Below, piece after piece: positions 11,346 through 23,886 of a DNA stretch of 64,000 nucleotides (the first letter of the stretch is position 1; each line of letters begins with the position of its first letter). The notes beneath the pieces were generated by a model. The model did no database searches. It saw nothing but the letters and a program-made list of their open reading frames with translations, and was not told the origin of the DNA. Made by a program: the position numbers and the translations under genes. The stretch comes from Hippophae tibetana (lineage: Eukaryota > Streptophyta > Magnoliopsida > Rosales > Elaeagnaceae): assembly GCA_037013495.1 (NCBI GenBank), contig CM072803.1:52217627-52281626 (forward strand), given 5' to 3'.

Positions 11346-12645
11346 TATGATTTACAAGGGGCTTATAAGTAAAGTACATTAGGGAAGTATCCTAGGGAGG
11401 GTTGTATAAGACCGAGTTTGTCCTTGAACATTTGATTTTCATGGTGAAAAGTTGGATGATCTAGTGGACTGGTGGTTTTCTTCTTAGGTCATGGTTGTGG
11501 TCTAGGTTATTTCCACCTAAAAATATCGTGTGTTATTCTTTTATTTTTGCACTTATTCTTACACCTGATTACATGCATGGTAACCTTATATAGGTTATTA
11601 AATTATAAATTGATAAAAATTAAAAATAACCTATTCACCCTCTCTAGGTTAATTAGGTCCATATATTATAAACTTTCATTTGGTATCAAAACCAACACTA
11701 GATACATTTAGTGTTGGCTCTACGAATTTTTATTATGGATCATTTTATTGAGGATTATAGCTCAAATGATGGATTCTTCTCTCTAAATATAATGTTAAAA
11801 ATTCTAAATAATATTTTCTAAATGTCTTAGAGCCATAAAAGAGAATACTAGTTTAAATACAAAAATAGAAAAATTAAACGATCAACTTGTGGCACATGAA
11901 ATTTTTTTCTAATAAATTAAAAGAAGAGAATAATATTTTGCAAGAACAAAATAATGTTTTGAATTTAAGTCTTGTAGGTTTGAAAGAAGAAAATTATAAG
12001 CTTGCTTTAGATAATAAAAATCAAGTGCAAGAGCTCAAAGAATCATTTGAAGTAGTGGGGAGACTTACCATTGGAGCTCAACACTTAATCATTCTTTGCA
12101 TGCTACATCATATTCAAGGATAAATGGAAATTATAATAATGTGTTCAAAAATTCTACTAGGAAGCATGAAATATTAGGTTAAAAGAGGCAAGTAAAATTC
12201 AATACTTTTAATGCTAGGACTCATTATCATCATCCTACTATGCATACTACATCTTTATTTGGGATGAATGAGAAAAGTACAGCCAAGTCCAAGAATATGC
12301 CTATGAAACCTAAGGTAGTTAAGTCCCAACCCAATGATATAGAGAAACCAAAATTCAAGAAAATTTGGTTTAGGAAAGATTGTTTTTTCTTGGTCACTTG
12401 ATCGTCTTTTATTCTTTCATCTAGGTATTTTTGTTATAGTGCTTAAATGACCCTAGGTGAGCAATCTCCATTATTTTTATTTTATTTATTAGTTAAACTT
12501 ACAAAGTGTGTGTGAGAGAGAGAAGTAGATTCCTTATCTGACCAACAAGGTATTAGACTTATTCAACACTTGTAGACATATAACCTTATTTTTAATAACT
12601 TAACTCATTTTGATATTGACTGTATAAATTATTCTACAATTTTGA
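11346..12645 (+). mobile_element. SIRE-like copia fragment D2: LTR end, PBS, gag
   Basis: 11346-11678 matches the 3' part of the LTR of D1 (36846-37172) and of E. It is followed by the primer-binding site TTGGTATCAAAACC (11680-11693), close to the initiator-Met tRNA complement. Then come gag remnants (about 11735-12370) and a non-coding stretch whose opening text recurs at 54420-54660. The LTR beginning is missing. The copy is gag-only; no pol is seen. Confidence 0.75.
11735..12370 (+). pseudogene. Copia D-family gag remnant with coiled coil
   Basis: Starts at the ATG of MDHFIEDYSSNDG (11735). A coiled-coil part (11887-12075) is rich in Lys, Glu, Asn and Leu heptads: KLKEENNILQEQNNVL and then LVGLKEENYKLAL. 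Matching text occurs at 53560-53850 and 16990-17155. The tail (KSTAKSKNMPMKPKVVK, about 12275-12330) also recurs at 54310-54380. Several stops and frame changes break it. Its role was capsid formation for a SIRE-like copia element. Confidence 0.7.
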
Positions 12646-13920
12646 TTTATGCACACACAAGATGAATTGATTTACTCATACAATGCACTCCTATTAAAGC
12701 ATATCGAGTCCAAGATGGTAAATAAAAAGACCTTAAAGAGCCTCGATGAAAAAAAAAACATGAGATTAGTACATAGAAGAAAACTCTTAAGGAAAAGAAG
12801 TCATCAATTGGGGATCTATATGATCTCACAAGTAAGAGTGAGGTCATTCAAAAGAGATATGATGATTTGGTTGAAAATTTCAGTGTAAGTCATGAGAATG
12901 TGAAGAAGCTTGAGGCACAGTTGAAAGTTCCTACTTCTAGTAAAGCTACTCAACTTTTTGTCAATCTTCAACCCATACCTGATCAGAAGAATGAAATGGA
13001 ACAATTGAAGGAAGATTATTATCCTTGAACAAATGCACAAAACATTTGGAACTCTTAATAATTCTACTATATATCTTGAATCCTTCCTTAAGAAAAATAA
13101 AGAGTTGATTAAAACTTTGATGGATAAACCAAGTGTTAGTGAGAAGCAACTGACCCTTTCTACCATCACAGTCAATAATATAATGATTGGTTCCAAGAAC
13201 TGAAATGAAATCCTTAGCAATATAAATATTTTTGGTCACAAATATGGCATTATTTACAATGAAAGGGTGTCAAAATATACAGTAGGTCCTACTAAGTTTG
13301 TCAAATCTTTTAATCAAGATCCAAAGATGAAATCCGCTACCACTGAACCAAAAGGTAAGTTTTTTGCATCCTCTCAACTAGATTCCTCTAGCAAGGTGAT
13401 CCCTTTACCCAAGGGTAGCATTTCATGTCACTCTAGTGATGGTCTACTACCCCTTATTATTGTTATCCCTATGTGTTACCATTATGGTGTACTTGAGCAT
13501 TTGAGACTACATTGTAGGAAATTAACATGAGCCCTTCTTCTTCTTCTCCTTTGAGTAATACTCCTCAGTGTAAGGAACCCTAATTACCTATCTCCATTAC
13601 TTGTACTTGTTATTTTGGAGAAACTATTAGCCACATTGCTAGGCAGTGTCCTAGATATATAAAAAGAACTCTCTTAGAGTTGCTGCCTCGCTCTCCCCCA
13701 TCTCCTTTGTTTGGATGTAGTTACTATGGAATATTTGAGGATCTTCAAGCTAGTAGCAACATACAACTTAGGCATAGTGTAGTAAGTAATAAAAAATATT
13801 TAAAAAGTCTACCTTACCCTATTTATATAGATGACTCGACCGAATTTTCAAGAAATTATAGACAAAAGAAATCGTGAGTTTCATATACTCCTCATGCACA
13901 TATGACTTAGAGATTATCAC
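12646..13920 (+). pseudogene. SIRE-like copia gag (M) with degenerate zinc knuckles
   Basis: Second, different gag remnant. Translation in shifting frames gives a coiled coil (SEVIQKRYDDLVENFSVSHE, about 12830-12890), the SIRE-gag style segment before YTVGPTKFVKSFNQDPK (13273-13325), and then up to three CCHC-like motifs: CYHYGVLEHLRLHC (13471-13512), CYFGETISHIARQC (about 13609-13650) and CSYYGIFEDL (about 13713). Each has lost one or more metal ligands. The three appear to be ancestral repeats of one knuckle unit. Stops are frequent. No pol follows. Confidence 0.65.
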
Positions 13921-16900
13921 CTAGCTCAATTCAACCCTTACAAATTATTTAGACCAAGGGATATTGTTTGATCACTATTTTTGAGGTATTTTTTTCTATT
14001 TCTCACTTTTGTTTGTGTTTCTTCTGTATATGAATTCTATATTATTTTGGTTTTTTTGTATTTGTTATTGGATTATGTGTTTCATTTAATTTTATTAACA
14101 TAAAATTTCAAAATTACTTGTGTTTGGCTTATTGGCACTCTCGTTTTCTCCTTTCTCTCTCTTCTCGTGTCAGTTTTGCACGTTTTTCTTATGAAATGAA
14201 CTTATTTGAGGGACCATTGATTTTTTATGACTGCCATAGATTTAACTTAAATTGAAATATAGCTACTTTGACCTGTGTATTCCTTGAGCGTATGCATGGC
14301 TAAATTATTTTATTTTATTTGAAATAATTTGTTTCTCATACATATTCCATAACACATTAAATTTTTATGGTTACTTTGAGAGGTTTGTGTGGACTTCCAC
14401 TTTGATAATTTGTATGCCTTTGGTAGGCTTTAGAATCCACTTTAGTGTCTCTTGAGGCAAAGTCCTCGGTGCTACTTGGATAGAGAAAGGATTTAGGCCA
14501 TATCTAGATCATTTGAAGCTTTCAAGCAACCAATATTTAATTGTCCTTCTTTTTCTCTCTTTATACCTTTATGTTAACCATTTTTTCTTTGCACCTATAT
14601 TCAATCCCAAATGATTATCCTACTTACCATTACACTCTTTGTTGAACCTATATGTTATGGGAACGTCTCCTTTATCTAGGGGTGCATAAATTACCAAATT
14701 TTATGTATTACTCTCAAAACATCATTGTTTGTGAATGATTTTTGAAAAGTGAAAAAAAGAACACATGTTTGAGGGTATATTTTGTGTAGATTTAGGCCAT
14801 ATCTGGATCATTTGAAGCTTTCAAGCAACCAATATTTAATTGTCCTTCTTTTTCTCTCTTTATAGCTTTATGTTAACCATTTTTTCTTTGCACCTATATT
14901 CAATCCCAAATGATTATCCTACTTACCATTACACTCTTTGTTGAACTTGTATGTTATGGGAACGTCTCCTTTATCTAGGGGTGCATAAATTACCAAATTT
15001 TATGTATTACTCTCAAAACATCATTGTTTGTGAATGATTTTTGGAAAGTAAAAAGAAAAGAACACATGTTTGAGGGTATATTTTGTGTAGATTTAATCCC
15101 ATATATTTGTGTTTGGTTTGTGAAAGATGTGTTTGAGCCTAAAAAATATCATTTCTCTCCTACAATTACCTAAGCCCATCATTATAAGTTTTTAAAGACT
15201 TATTGATTTTTGCTAAGTTATCATTTACATTAGTGGAGAGATAAAGAGACTAAATGTGGACTTACGAAGTTTGGTACAATTCAAGTCAATATTTCTATTT
15301 ACTTGGTTCATATAAGCATATCTTGATAGCATATTTAGTCATACCCTTGCATGAATACATCTTGTGTTGATGGCCATATGGATATTTATGTTGAGTATAT
15401 TGGTGAAATAAAGACCCTCAAGTTCTTTGATCATGCTTACTTTACTTTCTTCTTTCTGTATTCTTGTTTTCTATTGTGTATAAATTCTTTTGTTTTGGGG
15501 GAGTTTTAAGAGTGTGTGTAAAATGCATGTTGGCAATGGGAGTGTTATGTTTGTTTTTCATCATTATTTTTCCTATTTATAAGTTTATGTTATGTTGCTA
15601 TATTGTGGTGCTCCCTTCCTTTCTGACATCTTTTTAAATGAACCATGCATAAATAGGACTATTAGTATGACTTATTGCATGCATTTTATGCAATCTCCTA
15701 TTTCTCATGCCTTCCTATGTCTTTATCTATTCCCCCATTTTAGTGAAATTGTTGCATGTTTCTTATATGTAGGTGATAGCGTGGAATTTGTTATTACAAT
15801 GAATGACACTCGTTTTCCTTTGTTGACTAGGATTTCCTTCCATATGTATGTGCATAGTATAGGGTAAGGCTATAGGATTGAATTCCTAAGTCTTATTGGG
15901 GGAAGATAGTTAAGTCACTAGGAATGTGTCAACTTGAAAAATAGTTGGACTCATAGTCAACTTTTTCTTAGGTATTCGTGAAACATTTATGTGCCATTGG
16001 TTTTTGATTGTCTGTCTTATTGATGTGTTTTATGCTCATTAGGAAGCTCCTTATGCCCTCCCATAACATGTATAGATGTGTGGTTCCATGCTATGTATCG
16101 CATACAGGAGATGTTTCTGTTTGGATTTCTCTTGGTTTGTTTGTGCATTCAGTTTCCTACTTATTGCATGTTTTTATCTTGCTATTGTCTCGGTTTTATT
16201 CTTCTGTCTTTTTCACATAACTGCATGCATTAAATCTTATTGTGTTTGCTCTAATTTTCTCTATTGTGGTGCATGAGTGTTAGGACTATTGCATTTCTAT
16301 TTGGCCTCTCTCCTTCATATAGAAGTGTGATATGTTGCATACTCTATATGTGCTTGCTTTCATTTTCCTTCTCAAAAAGGGAGAGAAGTGTGCACAACTT
16401 GTGTTTGATTGTGCATTATATTTTTTTTGTTAATATGTTATTTCTTACATGAGATGATTAGTGCAGTTTACACTGCATTATGATTATCAAATATGGATAC
16501 ACTTAGAGGGAGTATTGCATATATTTAGGGAGAGTTTGCATACTTTTATTGCATAAGGATTGTGTTTATTTTTACTACATGTTGAATGTGATTAACCTAA
16601 TGATGTGAAGCTATGTAGGTGTACCATGAGAGTATTTGATAGACCATGCAGTTTTTATAAAATATGTTCATGGGGTATATGTTTGTTTCGTGTGTGTAAG
16701 TTATATGTGTAGATTGAAGTCTTCGAGTTTCGTATGTGTTGTCTGAAGTAGTACTAAGTTCCTCATGTTTCAAAAGTGACAGAGGTTGGGTGAGTTGATA
16801 CATGAAGATGGATTCACTTGGTTTAGGTGTGTTTTTTAGTATACTTATCTGATATTATATTATTTATGCCTCTATTGTGTAACCTTGTTAAGTGTTTACT

Positions 16901-16960
16901 TTTCGTTCCTTCAAGTTAGAGGAAATTTCTTAAGAAGTCTTTATCTCCTTACTCTAGTTA
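13921..16960 (+). other. Non-coding retroelement spacer, T-rich
   Basis: Three kilobases without a supportable protein. It is T-rich on the plus strand and contains two polypurine-tract-like sites, TTTTGGGGGAG near 15495 and AAAAAGGGAGAGAAG near 16373, consistent with the spacer or 3' end of SIRE-like copia elements. It also holds the tandem duplication at 14491-15090. The short open frames here (15592-16452) have low-complexity compositions and no recognised domains. Confidence 0.45.
14491..15090. repeat. Tandem duplication, two copies of about 300 bp
   Basis: Copy 1 begins ATTTAGGCCATATCTAGATC at 14491 and copy 2 begins at 14790, ending near 15090. By eye the two differ at only about ten positions plus small indels in an A-run, so the duplication is much younger than the surrounding gag decay. 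No gene inside. Confidence 0.93.
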
Positions 16961-16964
16961 CATA

Positions 16965-17405
16965 ATGGATCCTAGACTCTTTCAACTAAATTAAAGGGAT
17001 AAAAAGAGACATTATGAAAAGTCAGAATAATGCTTTAAATTCTAGCCTTGCACATCCCAAGAAAGAGAGCATTAAGCTTATAGGTGAAAATAATAAATTG
17101 ATACACGAGTTCAAAGACTCAAGTAAAACAATTATGAGACTAACCATTGCAACTCAATGACTATAAATTTTTTTTGAGCATTGGTAAGTCACATGGTGAT
17201 ACACATGGACTTGGTACTTTGATGAAACCTCTACCCCTTCAACTTCAAAGACCATGTTTTTAAGACTTTCTTACCCTACTACTATTACTATTAAACATGC
17301 AAAAATTCCTATTACACCTATTTTAACTAAAATTGTTAAATTTGAGCATATGTGTCATCATTATGGTAGGAAATATCACTTCAGATCAAAATATATTTTT
17401 TAATA
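16965..17405 (+). pseudogene. Copia D-family gag fragment
   Basis: Starts at MDPRLFQL (about 16965). It contains text matching the coiled-coil part of D2 and E (16990-17155), a GKSHGDTHGLGT motif (about 17185-17220) typical of SIRE-like gags, and a ruined zinc knuckle CHHYGRKYHFRSK (about 17350-17390) lacking the second and last cysteines. It has no LTR or PBS to its left, so it is a fragment. Confidence 0.6.
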
Positions 17406-17409
17406 AATG

Positions 17410-17960
17410 CTCCAAATGCGAACCCAAAGATTGAATCTTAAAACCTATTATCAACATAAGATTGAAAATCGTAAGAATAATGATTTCAAACCCATTGCAT
17501 GGTTAGAAACCCCAATAATCTATGAAAATAAAATTTGGTTGAACCTCAACCCAATGTATATAGATTAGCCAGAACCTTGGTATAAAAGATTCCACAATAG
17601 TAACCAATCTTTGATAAGTTTGGGATTTAGTTTAGGAATCAAGAATTAAGTGTAACAACTTAGAAAAATTCTTAATATTATTCATGTTTGGCCATACATG
17701 AAAGATTTGTATTTATACCCTTTGTGAAAACCCTAAACAAATCCTAATAGCTATAACCCTAATGCAAATGGAAACCTAAAAAAACAATGACTTGGTTATA
17801 TGTGCTTAACACTCCCATGTGTGTGCTTCCAATTGAACATAAAATAAAGCAATAAAAACTTAACATCAAATTTATCCAAAATTAAATTACAAAGGAATTA
17901 GGTTTAAGCCCATAAACAAATTCTTAGACTATAAGAAGCCAACAACAATGTGTAGGAAAT
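17410..17960 (-). repeat. Repeat related to LTR of element G
   Basis: The text from ACCCAAAGATTGAATCTTAA (17416) through GTAACCAATCTTTGATA (17597) resembles the outer part of G's LTR (39411-39660) and its partner (38300-38530). The right-hand part diverges. It is probably a solo LTR or fragment of the same or a sister family, placed by analogy on the minus strand. Confidence 0.5.
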
Positions 17961-19098
17961 TATGGTCTAAATGGTTTAGTAGAACACCTATTTATGTGTA
18001 GTTTAGTGTTTTTCTTCTATTGAATCACATCATCATTTAATAGGAGAAAATGATGCTTTTTCCCTTCCATGATTTTTTGGTTCAAGTGATGTTTTTCCCC
18101 TCAATCATAGTAACTTCTTCTCTAAATCATCTCTCTCTCACTTCTTTATTCTTGTTTGCTCTTTCATCATTTTGTTTCTATTTTTTTATTTTTCCCTGAT
18201 TGTTTTTGTATTTTGTTGAGTTCTTCATGGCACATTTGGTATATTTCATTTTTTTTATGCTTTTTCATGGTTTATTTAGTATTTGTTTTGTATTTCTTGT
18301 TATTTCATCTCTCTCTTATTACTATTATTTTCTTTTAGTTTTGTACACAAATTTTTGATGCTATTCATTTCATTTCATTGATTCCTTCATCACACCTCAA
18401 GTATTTTCTTGTTTTCTATTTTTTATGCTTGATTAGTTGTGTGTGTTTTCTTTGCGTTTGGGTTTATATTTGTGTTATTTTTGGTTATGAGGCTATTTAT
18501 CACTATGTGTAGTAAGTTTTTATAAATGTTTGGTCTCATTTTTTTATTTGTAGTCCAATTATTTGTTTAATCTATATTAATTTTTTATGTTTTGGATGGT
18601 TTGGTGTTTTGTTTTTGTTTGTTCTCAATTTGTGTACGTGAAAATCACTACAAGATAAGGGTTCTTATCTATTTATTTATGTTATTATTTCGTTATATCA
18701 ATCTTTTAGTTAGATTTTTTTTTTGAGTTGACCGTATTATCTTGTTGTCATATTATCCTGTTGTTTTTGTGTTGGTTTTTTCTTACTATGAATGTTTGTG
18801 CATTTATAATCATTGGTCATTTTTTTTCATCTTTATTGTTCTATTTATATTTTATCGTTGTTTATTTCTTTAATGTTATGCATGTGAGTTACCTTTGATG
18901 TTTTATGTGTTAGGGTTTAAGTTATTGTATTCACTGTATTTTTCATTTTTTGTTATGGTATATCTTCTTATATATTTTGATATTTTATGAATTTTTGTTT
19001 TTTTTATTATTTTGAATTCATGTTTAGGATTTTTGTTATGTGTTTCATATGAAATCTTGCATTGATTTCATATGTTTTAAATCTGATTTTATTGTAGG
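17961..19098 (+). other. T-rich region upstream of DUF1985 pseudogene
   Basis: Low-complexity T-rich DNA, ending in an intron-acceptor-like TTTTATTGTAG at 19098. It may be 5' UTR or intron of the following gene, or the terminal part of the Mutator-like element that such genes often travel in. No inverted termini were found by eye. Confidence 0.35.
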
Positions 19099-20216
19099 AT
19101 GTCTAAAAGAAAAGGTGTTGATTCTTCTTCACCAAATGAACCTAAAAGCACTCGACCAATTGTTGATGTTGATATTAATGAGATTGATTTTTTTGTTATA
19201 ATTTATTTAACTAATATGTTCAATAGGTATGATGTATTACTTTATGCAAAGTATGAGGTGTTTGGTTTTGTTATTTGAAACTTAGATATGTTTTGAATGT
19301 AACTTGTTACATGTATTACAACATGTTCTTCCTTTCTTTTTATCATATATGGTATAATCTTTTATAACACGAATGTAACTAGTTACATTGTACTTGTTCT
19401 TGATTCATTTTCATTTGTTTTGTAAAATATTACATATTTGTTAGTATAATATGTACATCTTACATTGTTTTGTCTATTATTTTTAGGTTTTATATTCTTT
19501 AGCATGGTAATTTTATTTGGAACTTGATATATTTTGAATGTAACTTGTTATATTGTATTAGAAACTGAATGTAACAAGTTATATTGTTCTTATTTTGCAT
19601 CATTTTTATTTGTATTGTAAAATATTTTATATTCTTTAGTATGCTATTTACATGTTACATTGTTATTTCTATTATTTTTAAGATTCATACTCTTTTAGTA
19701 GGTTTTTGTAATTTTGTAACTTGGATAAGTTTTAAATGTACGTGCTTACTTTATACTATATATTGAACGTAACAAGTAACATTGTACTTACTTTTTTATT
19801 CATTTTTATCTATATTATAACATATTACATATTCTTTAGTTTTAGATATACATCTTACGTTGTTTTTTCTATTATTTTTAGGTTTCATGCATTGATGGTA
19901 ACATATCTTTCTGTTATTTTCTTGATATGGATGATGAATTCAATATACCTTAAAGTTGTTATGCTATACCACAAATTGTTATGACCCATATTAAGAGTTT
20001 TCTAAATGAGGGACATAAGATAAGCATTCAAGAATCATGATGCAAAGATTTCTATAATTTTCCAAATTGTCGATTTAGTGGGCAGCTCATTCACTCTTTG
20101 TTATTAAGAAAATATATCGCTTACAAATCTGTGAAAGAGATATGGTTTCGTCTAAGTACAAAGGTGTTAACGTTTTCTTGCACTAAATTTTGGATTTCCA
20201 ATGGTTTGTAAGCGAT
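19099..20216 (+). pseudogene. DUF1985 (plant Ulp1-type transposon gene) N-terminal fragment
   Basis: Exon 1 starts with ATG at 19100 (MSKRKGVDSSSPNEP), after an acceptor-like AG. About 800 bp of T-rich repetitive intron-like DNA follows. The second coding block (about 19930-20209) reads through HIKSFLNEGHKISIQES, one stop (20038-20040), then FPNCRFSGQLIHSLLLRKY and KEIWFRLSTKVLTFS, the signature of DUF1985. In plants DUF1985 precedes a C48 (Ulp1-like) peptidase, often inside Mutator-like elements. Here the reading ends at a stop at 20207 and no peptidase follows; 20217 onward belongs to a gypsy element in the opposite orientation. Only an N-terminal stump remains. Confidence 0.72.
19265..19890. 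repeat. Three diverged tandem repeats of about 200 bp in intron-like DNA
   Basis: Units beginning near 19270, 19500 and 19695 share the order: TTTGAATGTAACTTGTTA, GTAAC(A/T)AGTTACATTGT, a TATTCTTTAG stretch, then TCTATTATTTTTAGGTT. Each unit carries a palindrome-like pair GTAACTTGTTAC / GTAACAAGTTAC. They are imperfect and lie between the two coding blocks of the DUF1985 pseudogene. Confidence 0.75.
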
Positions 20217-21980
20217 CAAATCAACCTATACGAGTATGATACTCAATTCAATCTTAGAACAAGTCTCATAAGTCTATTTTTCAAATCCCTATCCACTAAT
20301 ATAAATATGCACTTAGCTAAAGATAAATAAGGACTTTACATGGTTTTAATGGAAGGCTTAGGTGGGGGGTTGATAAATGAAGACATTTAGGCTCTTTACA
20401 TACCTTAGCTTTCATTTTATTCATCATGCACTTTTTAACTGCAATTTAGCTTTAACTTGATATTTCAGTGTACCCTCTTTTGTCATTATTTTCATATTAT
20501 TTTATTCCACATTTTTTTCTCTTTTTTTTATTGTAACTTCACAACACCCCCAAACTTATTTTTTATTCTAATTTATTTTTCTTTAGAGGGACAATTGTAT
20601 TGTGACTTTTGCTTATTCTTTTTTTTTTTTCTTTTTTTATAGGGTGAATTACATTTCATCTCACTCTATAGCATAAACACATGATTGTCTTTTTTTCTTT
20701 TCATGCAAGCTAAAGTTGCAAGAATAAAGGTAATGCTTACTAGTTAGGCATAAAATATGACTTAAAGATATGAATGGTTCTTTGTTAGGCTCAAATAGGT
20801 GACTACAGATGTTAACAATGATTAACTTCAAAGGCTCAATCGATCCAAATAACACCTAAATCATCTCTCTTTCTAAATAATATTCATAATTTCACCTAAA
20901 GGGATGATCAAATAGATTCTAAAACTTGATAGATCTCATCAACTTGCATAACTCACCACAAATTTTCTCTCAATAAGCACACCAAAATAAACCATGAACA
21001 TGTGACTAAAAATTTGAATCAATCCAATCAAAACTAGCAAGCATATCACATGATTAATGAAAGTGTCTTAACAAATATGTTACATTCCTTATCTTAGTCA
21101 TGACAACCAATTTTTATCATTAAGTTCATATGTTTCATATCAAGAATGCATGCATTTAGTTTCCATATATTTGTTAATTTCTACCCAAATCATGATTAAA
21201 AATATCCTTAGAATTAAAAAATCCCTAAAAGATTTAAAATTCATAGTAAATTATAATGTAGAGAATGAAGTTTCCTCCCTCAAACTTAAATTACACATTT
21301 CCCGCACATATAAATATGAAAAAGCAAAAGGAAAGAAAACTCCCTTACTTATGACACACCATATCTGTCACTTAAATGCTCAATCTTATTGCGCTAATTC
21401 TTTCCACATTTATTCACCTATAAAAAAACAATAAAAATATAAGTAAAATAACATTGGGTTTCCTTCCAACTAGCGTCACATTTAACGACCTTGACTAGAC
21501 GATCATATCAACTCCTAAAGTACATCCCTTTTATGTCCTAATACTTTATGTTCTAGTTTACAAACATGGTGCTCAATTCTCTTCTCATGCCATATTTTTG
21601 TTTTCTTTTTGAACTTTTTGGCATTCTTATAACCATTCCATCGCAACTCATCTAATTTATGTATTTCCAACATCTTTTTCACCTCTCTATTGGACTATTT
21701 TACTTGCCTACTTGATTGGGGATGGGACAATAAAAGTGTGAAGTCTAAACTTGGTAGCCCTTCAATTGATGGTTTGAGCTTATATTCTATCTCAAAATTC
21801 TTTATAATTTCCTTTGATACACACATGAGAGGCACGCTTCCAAAAAATTTAGACAGTCCATAATATTAACCTTTCATTCCATACTTTCAAAGTTAAAATA
21901 GGTTGAGTTATTTTTTGGTGAGTTATGTTCTTGTTTATAGCATCATGTGTTAAAGTTGTAAGTGTGGTCGATTCAAAAAA
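20217..21980 (-). other. Gypsy I 3' non-coding tail
   Basis: Two hallmarks of the region downstream of pol in plant Athila-like elements are visible on the minus strand: the end-of-pol motif at 21453-21478 (plus-strand GGGTTTCCTTCCAACTAGCG) and the G-run reverse complement CACCCCCAAACTTATTTTT near 20543-20562. The rest is AT-rich. Short open frames at 20457-20642, 20661-20855 and 21150-21434 show no family features. Confidence 0.6.
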
Positions 21981-22690
21981 TTATTTTAAGTTGTCCCCAC
22001 ATTCAATAACATTTATCCTTAAGCATTCATTAGCACTATTAATGTTAGGGGATTCAAATGCTTTAAAAACTTTAAACATTACTTGTTCATCTTGCACTCT
22101 CATTGTAAGTTCACCTTTTTGTACATAAATGAGTGTTCTTATAATTTCTAAGAAAGAAAGACCAATTATGATAGGAATATAACGGTCCTCTTCCATGTCT
22201 AGCACAACAAAGTCTACAAGAAAGATGAATTTGTCTACTTTTACGAGCACATCTTCTACCACACCCTAGGGTCTTTTAATTGACCTATCTATCATCTACA
22301 ATGTTATAGAAGTGGGTTTAGGTTTACCAATCCCCAATTTCTGGAAGACTGATAATGGCATGAGGTTAATGCTAGAACCCAAATCACATAATGCCTTGCC
22401 AAAATAGATGTTCCTAATAGTGCAAAGGATGTCAAAACTACCTAGATATTTTATTTTTTATGGTAGTTTTGTATCAAGGATGGCGCTACAACCTTTAGTT
22501 AAGATTATTATTTCATGGTTTCCAAGCATCCTTTTCTTTGAGAGTATATCCTTCATGAATTTGGCATGATATGACATTTGTTAAAGTGCCTCTAAAAATG
22601 ATATGTTTATGTGTAGCTTTTTGAAGACATCAAGATATTTTAAAAATTGTGTATCTAACCTTTTCTTTTGTAGTATTTAAGGGAAAGGAA
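21981..22690 (-). pseudogene. Gypsy I pol fragment: aspartic protease region
   Basis: Minus-strand translation from 22690: FLKYLDVFKKLHINI, then KFMKDILSKKR, CSAILDTKLP, and the active-site region [21 protein letters not shown] (about 22400-22340). Then KVDKFIFLVDFVVLDMEEDR in the frame 22262-21981. Athila-like proteases have DLGAS at the active site; here the fourth residue is Ser. The retroviral-type protease would have matured the gag-pol polyprotein. Stops occur, for example after TKLP and at the boundary near 22265. The frame ends at 21981 and reverse transcriptase does not follow. Confidence 0.85.
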
Positions 22691-23886
22691 TAGTGGATTT
22701 TTAAATGTTGTTTTTTGTGGTTGAATTATTTCTTTTTCAGTGCTATCTTTATCCACTAGTTCCTTCTCATCCTTGTTAATTTTCTATTTCTCCTCATCCT
22801 TTTGTGTCTTATGTTACTATTCTAAAGTTTTATCACTCCTCAAGGCTAATGCATTGCATTAGCCCTTACCTTCTCTTTGTGCATTTACAATTGTGTCATT
22901 GAGGTCTTTGACTTATAGCCTCAACAAGTTGCCCCATTTGGTTCTCCAAACTTTGAACTGAAGTCTTTTGAGTTGACACTTTTTCACTAAATGATTGGAT
23001 GAAGTTTGTCATCATCCCTATTAATGCATTTGTATTTTCCTCGGTAGGCGCCTTCTTTTGTTGGGCTTATGATTGATGTGGTTATTAAAAACTAGGTGGT
23101 GGAAATGATTAATGGTTGAATTGATTGCCACCTTGATTTTTGTTATTTCAAAAGAAATTTGGATGTTGTCTCCATCTTGGGTTATATGTGTTTGAGTATG
23201 AATTATTTGTTTCATTCACATTACCCATATAGCAAATGGATTCAGGATTATTTGGAAAATTATCAAACAAATGAGCTCCTCCACAAAACACACATGACAC
23301 CCTTGAATCTTGGACCTGGTTTATACTCGCTAGTAAGTTTTGAGCCTTCAAAAGATTAACCAAAGATTACACTTATGCACTACGTGTTGTGATATCATTT
23401 ACTTCACGCACTCCAGCTACTCTTCTTGTGTCTGTCATTCTGTCCATTAGCCATTGATAATTATTGCTAGACATTTTCTCAAGTAACTCATAAGCTTGAT
23501 TCTATGATTTGTCTAGCAAAGCTCCATTAGCATATGCATCAACAATAGTTATCGTTGTAAAGAGTAAGAGAACAATCTAAGCCTATATGGCTCCTCAATT
23601 AGACCACTGAACTTAAAGAATCTACAACTTCAATAAATAATCTGAGATGAAGATGAGGATCCTATGTTGGTAATTCGCTAAATTATCCAAGTATTAGTAG
23701 CATTTGAAACATCACTGGTTTTAACTCAAAATGATTAGCTTGAATGTTTGTCCTTGTAATACATGGATTCAGCCATTCCAACATAGGTATTGCATATTTA
23801 TTTATAGCTATATCTTTATCATCCATCAAAAGCATTTGATTGTTCAAGTTTAGCTCATTACTATTTATGTCTAATGGATTAACCAT
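22691..23886 (-). pseudogene. Gypsy I gag, shortened and broken
   Basis: Starts at ATG 23886 (MVNPLDINSNELNL), with the family phrase LNPCITRTNIQANHFELKPVMFQMLL near 23775-23690. The central capsid core is largely missing. The C-terminal part reads CVFCGGAHLFDNFPNNPESICY and YSNTYNPRWRQHPNFF (23290-23150). This is a CX2CX3HX4C knuckle in which the last Cys is replaced by Phe. A coiled-coil or linker tail follows to 22691 in several frames. The gag is therefore decayed; the order gag-protease agrees with Athila-like elements. Confidence 0.8.

Noticed and set aside
15592..16452. Four overlapping hydrophobic, Cys-rich frames that could suggest an envelope-like gene
   Set aside because: The composition follows the T-rich DNA, frames are short and overlapping, and no signal-peptide or transmembrane order is convincing.
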